Positions 1 to 17,115 of a DNA stretch of 64,000 bases are shown piece after piece. Numbering within the stretch: the first letter of the stretch is position 1; each line of letters opens with the position of its first letter. The stretch lies in NCBI GenBank assembly GCA_037074705.1, contig CM073595.1, positions 50,277,639 through 50,341,638 on the forward strand, given 5' to 3'. Source of the DNA: Zhengitettix transpicula. Its lineage: Eukaryota; Arthropoda; Insecta; Orthoptera; Tetrigidae. A program made the position numbers and the translations under genes. The notes beneath the pieces were generated by a model. That model saw only the letters and a program-made list of their open reading frames with translations. It did no database searches and was not told the DNA's origin.

Positions 1-1097
1 TTTGCTTCAGTTGAGTTCTTTACCCACTTGTGATATCTTCAATTTTTTACTTCTCAAAGACAGACAATTTTATAATGAGTGTGTTTAAATTAAATGGTGC
101 AATTTTTTTGAATATTTGTTCAGATTGGTATTAGTTTTTTATTGTAAATTTCATTAATCATGAAGAAATAATTTCCAAGTGTGGAGGCTGCCAAGATTTA
201 TGCAAGATGAACTATATTTTTTTAGAAACACAGGATTTGAACATAGGTTTTATGTCATGTTTTAAATACTTATATAAATTAAATAATAGTATTTTGGATA
301 TGTCTTTATGTTTAATGTGTATCATGTAATGTTCTTGTTATTATTTACAAAAAGTGTAATCACTTGTTGTGGTTTATTTTTGTTGAAGTCATAAACTAGA
401 CTTGTTAGGCACACATCCATTTGCTAAATTAGAGATGTAACTTTTGAAGTTGTTATGCGTTGACGACTTTAGTTCACAAGTGCTTTCGAACTTAAAAGCT
501 GCTGCTAAGTGGCTTATTGGCAAGCTAGATACTTGCTGGTTTTGAATTTTATGCTTATTAAATCATACCAGTGCATATTTACATATTCACTATCCATGTT
601 TTGTTTAATCACTATAACTTACTTAACAAAAATAGTGTTTCAAGATACAAATAGCTAGGGTTTGTGGCAGTGAAATTGAAATTAGTTTTGTATTTACTAT
701 CTTATTAGTGTTATAATAACCAGGTATTTTAAACTGAAGAAAATAAGTAATGTATTTAATATTTTGTGGGGCTATTTTGTAAATATCTATACATCTGAGA
801 TTTGCATTAGTTAGCAGTTATCAATAATTTTGTCTTAAGTAGAATTACTGACTTTGGTTTGCTGTTATATTTAATGGGAGTTCTGAAACTATCTATGTAT
901 GTCTTGTAGCCTATTTCTATTGTTTTATTATTGAAATGAATTATTAATTTGCACTATGGCTTCAGTTATGTTTGATCTAAGTAATTTTATGTGTGGCTTA
1001 TTAAACTTATAATTTTCTAATACCTATAGTTAACTTCACAGGTGATATGTAATATCTTCATCAGCCAATATGAATAATTTTCTTTATAAAATATATT

Positions 1098-1471
1098 TAG
1101 CCTCTTTTTTAATAGTCCTTATATAACTTTGCACATATGTACCAATAACACAAATTTATATACAATTAAAACGTTGAGGAGCTTTCAGCTCACAGTGTAT
1201 CATTTGCAAAATGCACAAAAACAACTTTCATTAACGGGCATACATATTTGCTAGAATACAATTTTTTTTCTTCTACACATCTTTCTATCCAACATTTGTA
1301 AAAGAAAAAATAGAATTTCTAGCAAATATGTATGCCTGTAATTAAAGTTGTTTTTGTACATTTTGCAGTTGATGGCATGTGTGCTGAAAGCTCCTTAATG
1401 TTTTAATTGTATATAAATGTTTATTATTGGCACATATGTTCAAAGTTACATGAGGACCATTAAATATTAAC
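1098..1471. mobile_element. Palindromic MITE-like element with ~150-bp inverted arms
   Basis: The left arm (about 1098-1258) and right arm (about 1315-1471) are inverted copies with an estimated 85-90% identity. Matched landmarks include TATACAATTAAAACGTTGAG on the left and its near complement on the right, and GCATACATATTTGCTAGAA mirrored around 1315-1345. A short T-rich and A-rich loop lies between them. There is no coding capacity. Confidence 0.75.
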
Positions 1472-1519
1472 TAAACCACTTTTATCAGTTGTGAAACAAA
1501 GTCTTTTAAGTACATTATA

Positions 1520-2609
1520 TTAACACTAAACCTACCGACAGTTCTTGTATGCTTATTCCTACCCCACACTGTCAAATTGACTAGTGGTTGAAAGAGTTAC
1601 CCATTTTATTATTCAGTGCAGAAAATGGTTTATTTATTGCTACATGAATATGAATTTTCATGAAATTTTGTCCAAATTTATTTTTATATAATTTTAATTA
1701 TAAGAAAAGGTGGGTCCCAAATTTTTATTCCACAAATATGAGAATTCCAAATTTTTTGACACTCATGTGCTGCGGGCATATAGCAAAGCAATAAATGCAT
1801 CTAGTTTTGTATCATTTAGCTTCCACTTAGTCCCAACACACGAAATGCTTCTTGTGTGCATTTTATATGATGATGCATTATACAGTGATCAATGATAAGT
1901 GAGAATTCTGTCTTTATTTGTCCTTTCATTATATGTTGTTTAGCATATCCTGTTTGGCCTCACATATCCCTAAAAATATACACTAGTGTCCTGCCAGATT
2001 TGGGACTTCCATCTATTTCTTCCTAAACTGCAGTTTTAATGCTCTTTTCTGCCTTGGACAATGATTTATAATTCTCCTCTTCATCTGTTTCCATGTTGTT
2101 TTCAGTTCCAGAAATTTATTGTACATCACATACTGAAGACTCTGTCTGTTATTTTTTCTAAGTACTTTGTAATTTTGAAACACCTTGACATATTTAGGGC
2201 AAATATCCCCCACAGAATATAACACTGTGTAAGAAATAAAAAAAATTGCATCCAAGTTTTGATACTTAACTTTATCTCTTTTAAATGAGCAATTGTAACA
2301 AAATTGCATAAGAAACACTTTAGAACTGCTGTACTTGAGATTGTACCAACCGTTTTTTTGTACAGATTATATAAGTTTAAAGTAGTAAATAAAATATTTT
2401 CTCCACTGGTCAGATTAACCAACTGTGGTAGGTAGGACACAATAAATTTTTCTTGGAAATGAGGAAGTAAATACTGAAGAATATATTGTATGTGTATTTT
2501 AAGAAAAGTTATAAAACTTGATTGTGGTATTATAACATTAAAATATGTGTAAATTGTACAAAAATTTGAGAATGGTCAATTTGACCGATACTGGTAGGTT
2601 TAGTTTTAA
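1520..2609 (-). mobile_element. Decayed piggyBac-like element
   Basis: Both ends start at TTAA (1520-1523 and 2606-2609) followed inward by an inverted ACTAAACCTACC. A second, subterminal inverted motif GTCAAATTGAC lies just inside each end. TTAA targets and terminal plus subterminal inverted repeats are typical of piggyBac elements. On the minus strand the frame at 2126-2440 contains NILFTTLNLYNLYKKTVGTI, which resembles the DNFFTS...L...GT segment of piggyBac transposases. The frame then shifts (2013-2318) and has many stops. At 1.09 kb it is much shorter than an autonomous copy (about 2.4 kb), so it is an internally deleted relic. Confidence 0.6.
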
Positions 2610-3615
2610 TAACTTTCTTCCAGCACACATACAGATTAAAGTTCTTTGATCTACAGTTTTATACTTTCCTTTTGAATCTTTATATTGTGTGATCTGTAAC
2701 TTATCAATATTCATTCATTTATTTTCTTTTTTGTTACAAATAATACAAACACCGATTACTGTTATTTTCATAGTTAGTATCATTCATTTTATTTACAGAA
2801 CATTTTCTCTATAATTATTGATATTAGTAAGATTTACATTTACAATTTACATATCAATATTACAAACATACCAATGTTGACATGTGGAATGCTATTTCTT
2901 AATTACTATGGGTAAATAAAATTTTTTCAGAATTTCTATCTCATTGATCCTTACTTGGTGGGTTTCATCACAACAATTTTGGGTCGCCGCCTTGTTTACT
3001 GCACATTCTCTAGAATTGTTAAAAGCTGGTCCCCTCCAACAGTATGGCCTATTTTGCAACAACTTGTGAGGTGAATATAATTTCATAGTGGATTTGCTTT
3101 TGTCCAGAACTTCACTTAACTTTCCCAAGTTACTAACAATACCAAAAGTTGATTAGTAAAGTTTGTGTTCTGTGTTTCTGGCTTAAACTTTAATTATGTA
3201 AACATTTAATTGAGTGTTAAAATGAGAGACTTTTTGATGTAGGAATATGCTTTGGATACAATGTTAGTCCCATTTCAAAGTAGTGATATCAATGGTTTCT
3301 GAATGTGTAGAGATCAGAATAAAATTTTTACACTTAAAGTTTATTGCCAGTTCTGTAAATTTAGTGATAGTATAGTTAAAAGTTTTACATTCTCTAAGAT
3401 GCAGAAATTTAGGTGAATTTGTAAATGAACTCAGAAATAAAACATATTACCATAAAACAGTACACTTTGGAAAAGGATTGTTTCAAATGGTAAATGTTAC
3501 AAATATAATTGTATAATAATATATATTTTTGGTTGTATTATTGGGAAATAGATAGTATTACAGATTACTGGAAGTTTTGGGAATGTTTGATTGGTCCTTT
3601 TTTGTGTGTTTATAG

Positions 3616-7920
<4,305 letters not shown>

Positions 7921-10900
7921 AAACGTCTGTGCAATAGGATTGGTGTGTTTATGTAGCACTGTTGTATCTAATGTTAGTCCTGTATGAGATACGTTGTGTA
8001 GATGTTGTGGAGTTTTGTGAACCACTGAAAATTAATTTTGACCAAAATTAGATGGGATGGTGTGATTGTGTAGGCAACATGCTTATTTTTAATTGTATTT
8101 TGATAATCTTCCGTACCTCTTTGTAACTTTTGAGATCACTTACCCGGTTCCTCTTAAAATTAGTGCAATATTATGCCTTTCTGTTAGTTTGTAGTTGTAT
8201 GTTTTAAACCCAGGTATTTTATAATTTCAATTTTCGCCAGTTTTAATTGGATGGAAGTAAAAGTGTGTGGTATTTTGTATTGTAAATGTGTTGAAGATAT
8301 TGAATCCCTTGCGACAATTTTTATATTATATTTGACAGCAGAGAGAAAATTACTTTTATAAATTATATTTTTTTGCAGACTAAATTATAATGCTGCATTT
8401 ACTCACATTTTTGAATGTGTTTATTGAAATTGAAGGCTGCAATTTGAGAGATAGGTTTTAACATATTGAAAACAATTTATTTTACAGGCATCTACAAACT
8501 TATAGTTTAAAATACCATGGTTTTAATGGCATACTCAAAACTTTGTCTTCCTTCCATTTTGAAATTGTCCATATTTGTCCATATGAAATTATGGACTACT
8601 TTAAGTAAATAAATTGTTGTTCACCAAAGATGTCAATAGATTGTTTATAGTGCAATCCCCATAACATTGACACTTTCATTATGGTGTTCCTTTAGTGGAA
8701 TACCTTATGTTTAATAAAAGAGTATGCCAATTATTTCTTTAACATTTTGTTAAAATGACATGTAGATTATATATATAAAATTTGGGTGCGGAACCAATTA
8801 CAGGAGCACAAATAACTTGAATATAAAATTTTTTAGTTAAAAAAATTGTGTGAATAAATGCAGCATTATGATATGGCCAATAATTAGCAAGCAATTAATT
8901 TTTTAAAATTATAATTCAGCAGCTTTAATGTTTCAATATTTATATAACTTTGTTTTTATTGTTATTACTTGTGTGTTCACCATTTATTTCACCAAACTTT
9001 GTTGTGTGACTGAGGTGTTCACTTTCATGGTTACTTATTTTGTACTATGGGTGGAAATTTACATATATGCTAAGGTAAAATAGCTGTGTAACATGCTTGA
9101 ATTTGTTTTTAATTTTTAAATTTTTTCTGTTTTTAAATGATTTGTTGATATATTTGCGAGTGTTTGCATTTTGTTGAGGAGTCGATTAATTTTTTAATTT
9201 AATAGAATGGGATGGCCAAAGATTAGTCATTTATACAAATATATTTAACATACATAGTGTCAGGATGATCAATGGTTAAACAGATGATAGCAATTATCAG
9301 ATAGGTTTTCATTTGAATGTACATTACAGGAACACTGGCTGGTCTATGTGAACACCCAAAGTCTTCCATGCTTGCTGCGGGTCAGCTGCTATTATAATCT
9401 TTGACAAAATCTCTTGGCAGTTTTTTGATTAAATTCCGGTGACATTGAAGGCCATCCTAATGTGTTTTTTTAGAAATATATTTATAATTTATTGGAGCAT
9501 TTGGAATGAAAAGCACCAAAAGTAACACTGAATTTATACACAAAGAATTTAAGAAAAGTTATCTCCCATGTTCATGGAAACATGTAGGGTTTTATGGAAA
9601 CACGATCTTTTTGGATTAGTTTTGGACTATTCCAGATCTTCCTCAGACAGATCTTTAGTGAATACTATATTTTTTACATGAAACTTTTGGATGCTGTACA
9701 AAGCCTATTATGACTTCACATTTTCAAATTTAAATATATCCTAGAAAATGCACAATATTCTCATTAGAAGAAAAAATTGACAATATGCAGTGACTAAATT
9801 TTTATCATTGTAGAAAGTACTCTACAGGGCATAATGCTTAATATTTTATCAAAATAATACCATGACAGATATCTTCACCATATTACATATAAAATAATAA
9901 GCAGATGCCTCACTTGAAGTAATTATTGGGACATAGGCATAGATTTTTCTTAATTCATTATTAGTGATATATAGCATAATTTGTTTAATAAACTTCCAGT
10001 ATCTGTCCTATTTTACATCAGTGTACAATTCATTTTCTTTGGAAGGGTCGTATTTTCTATTGAATCGGTAAAAAATAAAGTGGTACTTTTGGATGAAGAA
10101 AGCTTTATTTACATTTGTGAATAAAATAAATAATTAAAATTATTGCATGAGAATATGAACAACTACTTATTTATAATTTCACTACTTATTATCTCCACTA
10201 ATTTCTTGTTGGGTGATTATTTTCAATTGCACATTTTTGTGCCCTATTTTCTGCCTTGCCCTTATTTTATTTTATTATTGACTCAATCCATTTGTTTTAT
10301 TCTACTTAATGCTGATGGGCACATACGAGATTATAGTTTTGGACCAACAGCTCAGTGGCCGTCATCTTTATTTATTGGTTTGGTCAATGCTTTATTTCTG
10401 TTTAAATTCTTCTGGGACAGATTCATATTTTTTTTGCTTCAAATCTTTCGTTCTTAACTGCCATTGAGTCCTTATCAATCTCTCTAATAAATATATTAAT
10501 ATTTGAAATATCATTTTTAACAGTTTTTATTACTTTACAAACACATTTTTACTAAAAAATAATGTATGGTCTTTGTTTGTAGTTTATTCTGTAAAATAAC
10601 ATAAATCCTCTATTCAATTGTTGTTTGGATTTCCAATCTGAATGAAAAATATAGCTTTCTAAGCCAAAGACTTGGTGAACAAGTGCTTGATTCACTTTTG
10701 CTGCCATTCAACAAGCTCTGTGATAATTTTATTCTAAATGTCATACTGAGTTAAGGTTTTGTAATATCTCAGTTGAATTAATGTTAGAGAAACTAGTTTA
10801 TTTGGCATTACAAATAAATGTGAAATAAGTTATTTGTACATAGGTCATTGTAGTTTAAGTATTTTAGTCTACATACCAATATAAAATGATGCATCATATT

Positions 10901-11700
10901 GATGAATGTTAACGAAACACTTTGTTCATACAAAGTGTACAAATATTCTAACAATACCATCACAACCAATTTGCGGGAGCCAAAATTTTAGACAATCAAA
11001 TTGATTTGTATATGATTTTGACATCTACAGAAATTGAATGGTATTAAATTAATACCACGATGACCAAACAATTTGTTTACAGTTTCAACTATGTATTATG
11101 AACATGTTGATTGTTGAAATTGTTCAATTCTTCTGTCATGTCTTTCAAAAGAAGTACTTATTTTTTATAGTAATAAAAAATTCTGTATATATTTGTGTTT
11201 TATTGTGTTGTAACCTTTTCCCTACCTTACCACTGTAATTAAATACATATATTTGTAAGTTGTTTGAATTCATGTTTTTAGTATGGTTTTCTCTTTAAAT
11301 TAAATACAAATCCCAAAATTGGAAAGCATAACTGTCTTTATTCTTTCTGCAAGTTCAGCTCATAATGTTGAATTGTAGAAACTTTGATTGTATTAAATTA
11401 TTATTAATTCAATGTGTTATAAATTTGAAAGGTGTAACAAATAAAAATTTGTGTATTCATTATAAAACGCAAGAATTATTTGTAACACAAGATATAGTAG
11501 TTCCTCTTTCACTTGATGTCTAAATCTTTCTCTATTCTGTTTAGTTCACCTAAAACTCCAAAGGCAGATAATGGAATACCCCAACAATATTTCTGTAAGA
11601 AAACCACCATTGTTGTTAAATTTCAAATTCAAGTTAGTGTCTTTTAATTTACATAGTCCCATGAGGGGTTGCAAGAACAAGTTTCGTGGATTGTTTGAAA
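7921..11700 (+). other. TMEM39 3' UTR and CpG-poor downstream DNA
   Basis: There is no further conserved coding sequence. Candidate poly(A) signals AATAAA lie at 8608-8613, 8713-8718 and 8853-8858, with more near 10,075, 10,120, 10,485 and 11,447. CpG stays scarce (about 14 in 9001-11500) until roughly 11.7 kb, which suggests the transcript may run well past the first poly(A) signal. An uninterrupted 104-codon frame at 10143-10457 looks like chance in T-rich DNA. Confidence 0.5.
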
Positions 11701-11706
11701 CAACCA

Positions 11707-11744
<38 letters not shown>

Positions 11745-11753
11745 GTATGTATA
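11707..11753. repeat. (TA)n(TGTA)n compound microsatellite
   Basis: About 12 TA units pass directly into several GTAT units. The repeat lies close to the point where CpG density jumps. Confidence 0.95.
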
Positions 11754-11759
11754 TTGGAA

Positions 11760-14610
11760 GTAGCCTTAATACAGCCCTTTACCCATGCACATGAAGTGGT
11801 GGAAATGCCCTTGGGAGAAGGTCGCCATGTTTGCACGTGGTGGTTTCTGCGTTTTTCAAACTTGTTACACTTTCGGCTGGACGAAAACGAAAGAAATATT
11901 TCGCAAACTGATGCCTATTAGTATGCCGCTAACAATTAATGTTAATGGCTTGTCTGTTATAAGAATCTGTGGACAACTTAACTCAAGTGAAATGTTTTAT
12001 TATACAAATAGAATTTTGTTCTTGCATTAGAAAACTGCGCTGTTAAATTTATCACATTGCAGTGATAAGAACGTAAGAAAATTAACTTAGGTTGCATGCA
12101 TTCACATGTCTATTTTGAGGCAAATTATCATAAGAAAATATTAAGAAAAAAACTCAAGTATGAGAAAGCCCTACGTCCAGAGGGATTTAGGGGAATTTAT
12201 ATTCATATATATTAGTATAATTAAGTCTTCAATAATAGTTTTAACTGTAAATTTAGTATTTATTTACATTTCATACGTAACGATATCCGAAACCGATATA
12301 ATCTAAATTCCTGAGAACCTTACTGTTTTCGCTTTGCACAATAAAACAATCTCATCGATTTCGATGACACTATTTTCGTCTATATATAAAATCGTAAGAA
12401 GATTATTAGCAACATTAAACTGCCATCCATGTTGAGATAAAATTGCCGACCTTCGAAATCCTGATTTTGTTCGTTTTTCACAAGGGAATTGTTTGTTTGA
12501 TGTCGATTAAAAATTTTAGATTTGATAAATCGAACAATACGAAGGTTTTTAAAGCAATATCAAATGTCCAGCCGCCTTCTTGAGACAAAATGACTAATGT
12601 TATTGTAACTGCTTAGACAGGGATTAATGTTCGCTTTACTGGAAAAGCGGCTGAAGGGTAAATAACGTTGATGATATCTGGAATTGTCATATGCCATTTG
12701 AAAAATTTAAAATTCACAACTAAAATCTTTGTTGTCAAGGGTACGTAAGTAAGGTAGTCGTATATGAATCCGATAAATAGAGTAAATTTTTGGTTATTAA
12801 TAAAAATCTCATTTTGAGTACATAAAATGCTTTAATTAAGGAAGCGAAAAGTGCAGAGTTGTGTAAACATTGTACGAGAAAAAACAAGTGAAGTTACAAG
12901 ATTACAAAATTAAGAAAGTTTGATAAACATTGAAAGTGAAAATTCCAACATAAGTAACAATAAGTTGTGCGTTATAGCTTACATGAAAATTGTAATGTAT
13001 AAATATTACTCGAAAAAGAATATTTAAAAATCATTATAGTTATCATGCTCCCACAATTCACTCAAAAACTAACAAAATGCAAGGGCGATAAAATGAGATA
13101 ATTTTAGTTTCATTGTTCAAGTGATTAATTTCTGTTATATGGTTAGATAAATAATTTGTGTTATATTATGGCAATAAATGGAAATCGCCGACGAGTGACT
13201 AGAATTTAAATTAGTCTCAGATGTGTAGGCCCCTACCACTCCTGCCTTTTCTGGAAAGTCTATGAATGTTCACACTAAGAAAATTTATTGAGGTATAACA
13301 ACGAAATGGGACTTTGAAGGTAAAACCTGGCCAACATCTTTTACCTTTTTTTTCTCATTTCTATTACTGTTGTTTCACCTAACTTCGGTTTCTGTTTTCT
13401 ACTCACTTTTGCTATATACTTTTCCCCCCTGTACCACAGCGTAGGACAATCGGTAAATAATTAATGTAATGTAATGAAAAAATTCTTCCTAAAGTTCTAA
13501 TCCTAAGTAAGATGTATATGTAGAATCATCGATATTGAAGAAGTGTGACGGTGGCAACCAACCTACTATGGGATGGATATTCGTTTGTTATCGCGACGCT
13601 TCCCTACTGCCAGAACCTAAATAGAACTTACAAACACGTTCTGTTTTTCTCGTGCTACAGATCTGCATGAACTCATTTAACTGCGGACTGTCTGCTGCAG
13701 TTCATAAAATAAATCTGGAAACATACTTGACTCGCGGTTGTTCTTTGAACGAAGGAGAGACATTGCCTTTATTATTGCATTTTCGAATGCCTATCTATTT
13801 TAGGATATTCAATTGTAAATTATGGTATCCTTAACTTATAATCACGGTATATTTTGTTTCGTTCTGTTACGCACGTAACCTGCGTAGGCTGTTACTATTG
13901 GACTGAGTCGTTTTCGATTCTCCATTGCCAACGGAGAAAATAGAGACCCTCTGACTGGATGTGCCTGCATTGAAAAGCGAAAATTGCCTCTGTAGCTTGG
14001 AAATTTGCGGGAGGAGTTCTCTTTGTTTTCTTCTTCATTTACTGTCTGCCTTGAGGCGGCGCGAATCACCAAGTTTTTCCATTCTGCATGTCTCTAAAAC
14101 GTAGGCGTGCAAAGCAAAACATCAATAATAGAGAATTTATTTATTTAGAAAACCCTATTCCTTTCACTATTTTACCTTTGCCGTAGAGAAACAATATCGA
14201 AGACCTATTACCTTTACGTAAGATTTCATCGACAAATGAATTTCAGACATTAAACTGAAATTTAATGACAAACAGAGATATTTAAATTTTAAAAATCGCC
14301 AACCAATTTCAGAATTTCATCACAACTACCTTATACGAGCAGTGTGAATCAAAACAACCCAATTTTAAAATGAATTATTGACCTTAAGGTAATTTCTTAT
14401 GATTCCTGTTATAATTGAAATTTTATCCACTAGATATCTCATGTGATTGAGAACTGAACATATTTTCAGATGATGTTTTATTAATTTCCGTACCCTTTAA
14501 GAATTTTTAGAACCACGTGCCTTCTTTCATTATCGAATATCACAGCTCCGCGTAAAAAAAATGGTTGAAATTGGAATGTATCAAATGATAATTTTACGTC
14601 TGATCGAAAA
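11760..14610. other. CpG-rich intergenic DNA, no gene recognised
   Basis: CpG is roughly 25-30 per kb here, against about 5 per kb to the left. Near 11,820-11,840 the minus strand reads CACGTGCAAACATGGCGACC, an E-box (CACGTG) next to a YY1-like AAACATGGCG, which might mark an upstream control region. I could not build a conserved protein from any frame. Confidence 0.4.
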
Positions 14611-14612
14611 GT

Positions 14613-14827
14613 ATTAATAAGAAAGATAGCCAAATACAGACAAAAGAAGTGATAATATAAATACCGCACAACGTTTCTGGAAGCCTTGTTACTTTATTCA
14701 GGTTCCAAAAAAATGAAAGAGCCGAGAGAGAGAAGAAAGGAAAAAAAAAACAAGGCTTCCAGAAATGTTGTGTGGTATTTATATTATCACTTATCTTGTC
14801 TGTATTTGGCAATCTTTCTTATTAATA
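14613..14827 (-). mobile_element. Penelope-like family B foldback, mutated hammerhead
   Basis: The two ends are inverted copies: ATTAATAAGAAAGATAGCC on the left is mirrored at 14808-14827, and ACAACGTTTCTGGAAGCC is mirrored at 14750-14770. On the minus strand 14666-14703 reads CTGAATA, a stem-loop, then GAAACGTTG. This is a hammerhead core in which the essential G of CTGANGA is replaced, so it is probably inactive. Related elements are at 23429-23684 and 62296-62937. Confidence 0.65.
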
Positions 14828-14829
14828 AT

Positions 14830-17040
14830 TATGAATGTGTGAAATAAAACATCATGAGGAAGCAACGCTCTGCAGCATGCATCACTATTAATATTTTTTT
14901 AAACTAAAAATATTGCTGTTTTGTATAAGTGCAGTGAATTGTTCCTGTACGTGAGCGAAACATTTATTCAGTAATGAAAAACCAATAGGAATGGTTTGGT
15001 TTGTGAAGGAGAAACCAGGACTTGACGACCAAAATAGAGATTTCAGAAATTATCAGTTCCTTACGTATTGTAACATTATGAGTGAATTTTGTGCAATCCT
15101 GAAAACTAACGTCTTGATAATATGGGAGATAATATGGTGAGAATGGCCAAATATCACTCATGGGTGCTTTGTAATTTAACAAGAGAAATCTTCGAACCTG
15201 AAAAAAAAAAGAGCAAATAATAAATTTGAGGTAGTGTAACCACTGCGTAGAAGCCAGGAAAAATCGTGAATACTTGAGATCAGCGTGAAAAGTTATGTTA
15301 ATAAGCCTCGTTTTTAAATGATTCAACACTGCGTGTTTGTAGATCTGTAGGTGCATTTGGCCGTGGAGAAAGTCACGTAGGCTGACGTCACATCTTTAGC
15401 TTTCCCCTTGAGATGCACGACTGAGTTTTTCAGTGTTCCTGTTTGCGTCGTGTGTTCACGAGAAGCAACAGACAATGCTCCGTGCCAAAGAAGCATGGGG
15501 ACTTTTATTCACAGAAAATGTATATGTTGCTGTAATATTTACATAGGCGTTTTGAGATTTGTCCTTATTCTCTATTTCGCCTTGTTCAGCTCGGTAGTTT
15601 CGTCAGGATTTCTCCGATTATTCCTAATTATCTTCAACTGCGGCCACATTAATACTTGAACTTGAGCCTACACTGGGTGTGTTTGGCATCTCCACGGTGT
15701 CGTTTCCTCTTTTCTACTCACGAAGAGTCTATTTTGGGGTCGCAATTCAAACCGAGCTGCAATTCAGCAACAGGCACGGAAGCCAAGGCCGTCGGTGCGT
15801 TACAGATACACAGCGCACATTTCCAAGACATGTACTCACGTAAGGACAGGATGTAACGAACTCCGGTACAACTTCAGATGCCGGATTACCAAGTGAATAA
15901 AAACCGTGGAGTTGAAGTCTGGAAAACTGTTTGTAAAACTGATGAAGTGTTTCTACAAAATTATTTGGATGAAAAAAGTCAATTCAAAGCCAAATTATTT
16001 ACATCAATTTGCCGACGAAATGTTTAACATTATACGTTATAGCTCCGTAAATACTTATAGCCAACACGAGAAAATAGCTATAATGTTAACATGAAACAAT
16101 TTGAGCTCTTCAAATTTAATTCTACAAGACCATTGTCCCTTTTGCCGTTTTAATAAATACGCCACTGTATTTTTTTTACATAAAAAAGAATTGCGTTTTA
16201 ATCTCAAATTATAAACAACGTGATGAAGGAAAACTACAATAAAATTTCTCGTAAATACCTGGGTATATATTTGAGCATTCACATAGGTTGGAATACACAA
16301 ATCCATGATATCGAGGATATTGCTATGAGAATGTATTATTACACTATTTTATTTGAATGGCATCCTGAAGAGAGAAAAAAAATATTTTGAACTGCTTAAA
16401 TGCATTTTAATAAATGTAAAAATAGGTGATCCGTGAAGTTAATCGAAAATTCACTTCACCACTCAAGACTGAGGCAAAAGTTTCGCCCTTCAGGAATCAA
16501 TAAATTCGCTCATAAAACGATTGGTATTCTCCAGAATTTTTCGATCCTGGGCAACCGAGAATAAAATTTTGTTTTTGTTTCCAATTAATTACCATGAGCT
16601 TTAATAAATATTTCACAAGAAATGCTTATATTATTAGTAATAAACATTGATTAAAGTAAACGTACCAGTTGATAATATATTATCAAAATTTAATTTGTTA
16701 TTAATATTTATGTTGTTTAGGAATTATGGCCGGATAATAGAGTAATTTTAGTACAGAATTATTTTTTTGTCAGTAAGGAAATTTTATAATTTATCTATAG
16801 TCGCGGCCACAAAATTATTAAAATGAGAAAATACATGGGACTGGCCAAGCGAACCCAGGTCACCACAAATAATATAAAGGACAGTATAATACGAACTTTT
16901 TCACCTACCCGAAACTATACTTTTGTACATTATTCTCACAATCCGCTTTTGAATAATAAAACACATTTTCTACTAACGAACCATAACAATATATTTTTAA
17001 TGAAAATCGTGTTTAGTTTTTTTCGAGTATGTATTATTTT
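14830..17040. other. Intergenic DNA, no gene recognised
   Basis: CpG-rich, low-complexity AT blocks alternate with more balanced sequence around 15,360-15,860. A perfect cAMP-response-type palindrome TGACGTCA lies at 15383-15390. The open frames here (14964-15356 minus, 15408-15659 plus, 16823-17113 plus) show no family resemblance I recognise. Confidence 0.4.
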
Positions 17041-17054
17041 CACAGCCCAGTTTT

Positions 17055-17115
17055 CTTTAGTATCAATCAATCAATTTATTTATTGCCAAAAAAACTGCAG
17101 AAAACGGCAATAAGC
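17055..17115 (-). mobile_element. Possible CR1-type LINE 3' tail
   Basis: On the minus strand the sequence ends GGCAATAAATAAATTGATTG followed by more ATTG units, a short-repeat 3' end typical of CR1-group LINEs. No coding part of the same copy was found next to it, so this is a weak call. Confidence 0.35.

Larger units (their letters stand above)
1..3615 (+). other. Intron of the TMEM39 gene (left end of window)
   Basis: AT-rich, CpG-poor sequence without any recognisable TMEM39 N-terminal exon. It contains the palindromic element at 1098-1471 and the piggyBac-like element at 1520-2609. The rest (1-1097, 2610-3615) shows nothing I can assign. Confidence 0.6.

Noticed and set aside
9610..9652. 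Hammerhead-like CTGAGGA on the minus strand
   Set aside because: The second core reads AAAAC and stem II is unconvincing; too degenerate to list as a feature.
10143..10457. 104-codon hydrophobic frame downstream of TMEM39
   Set aside because: Composition follows the T-rich DNA; no homology recognised and no start context or neighbouring exon to support it.
14964..15356. 130-codon frame on the minus strand
   Set aside because: No motif, and codon use looks random; probably chance.
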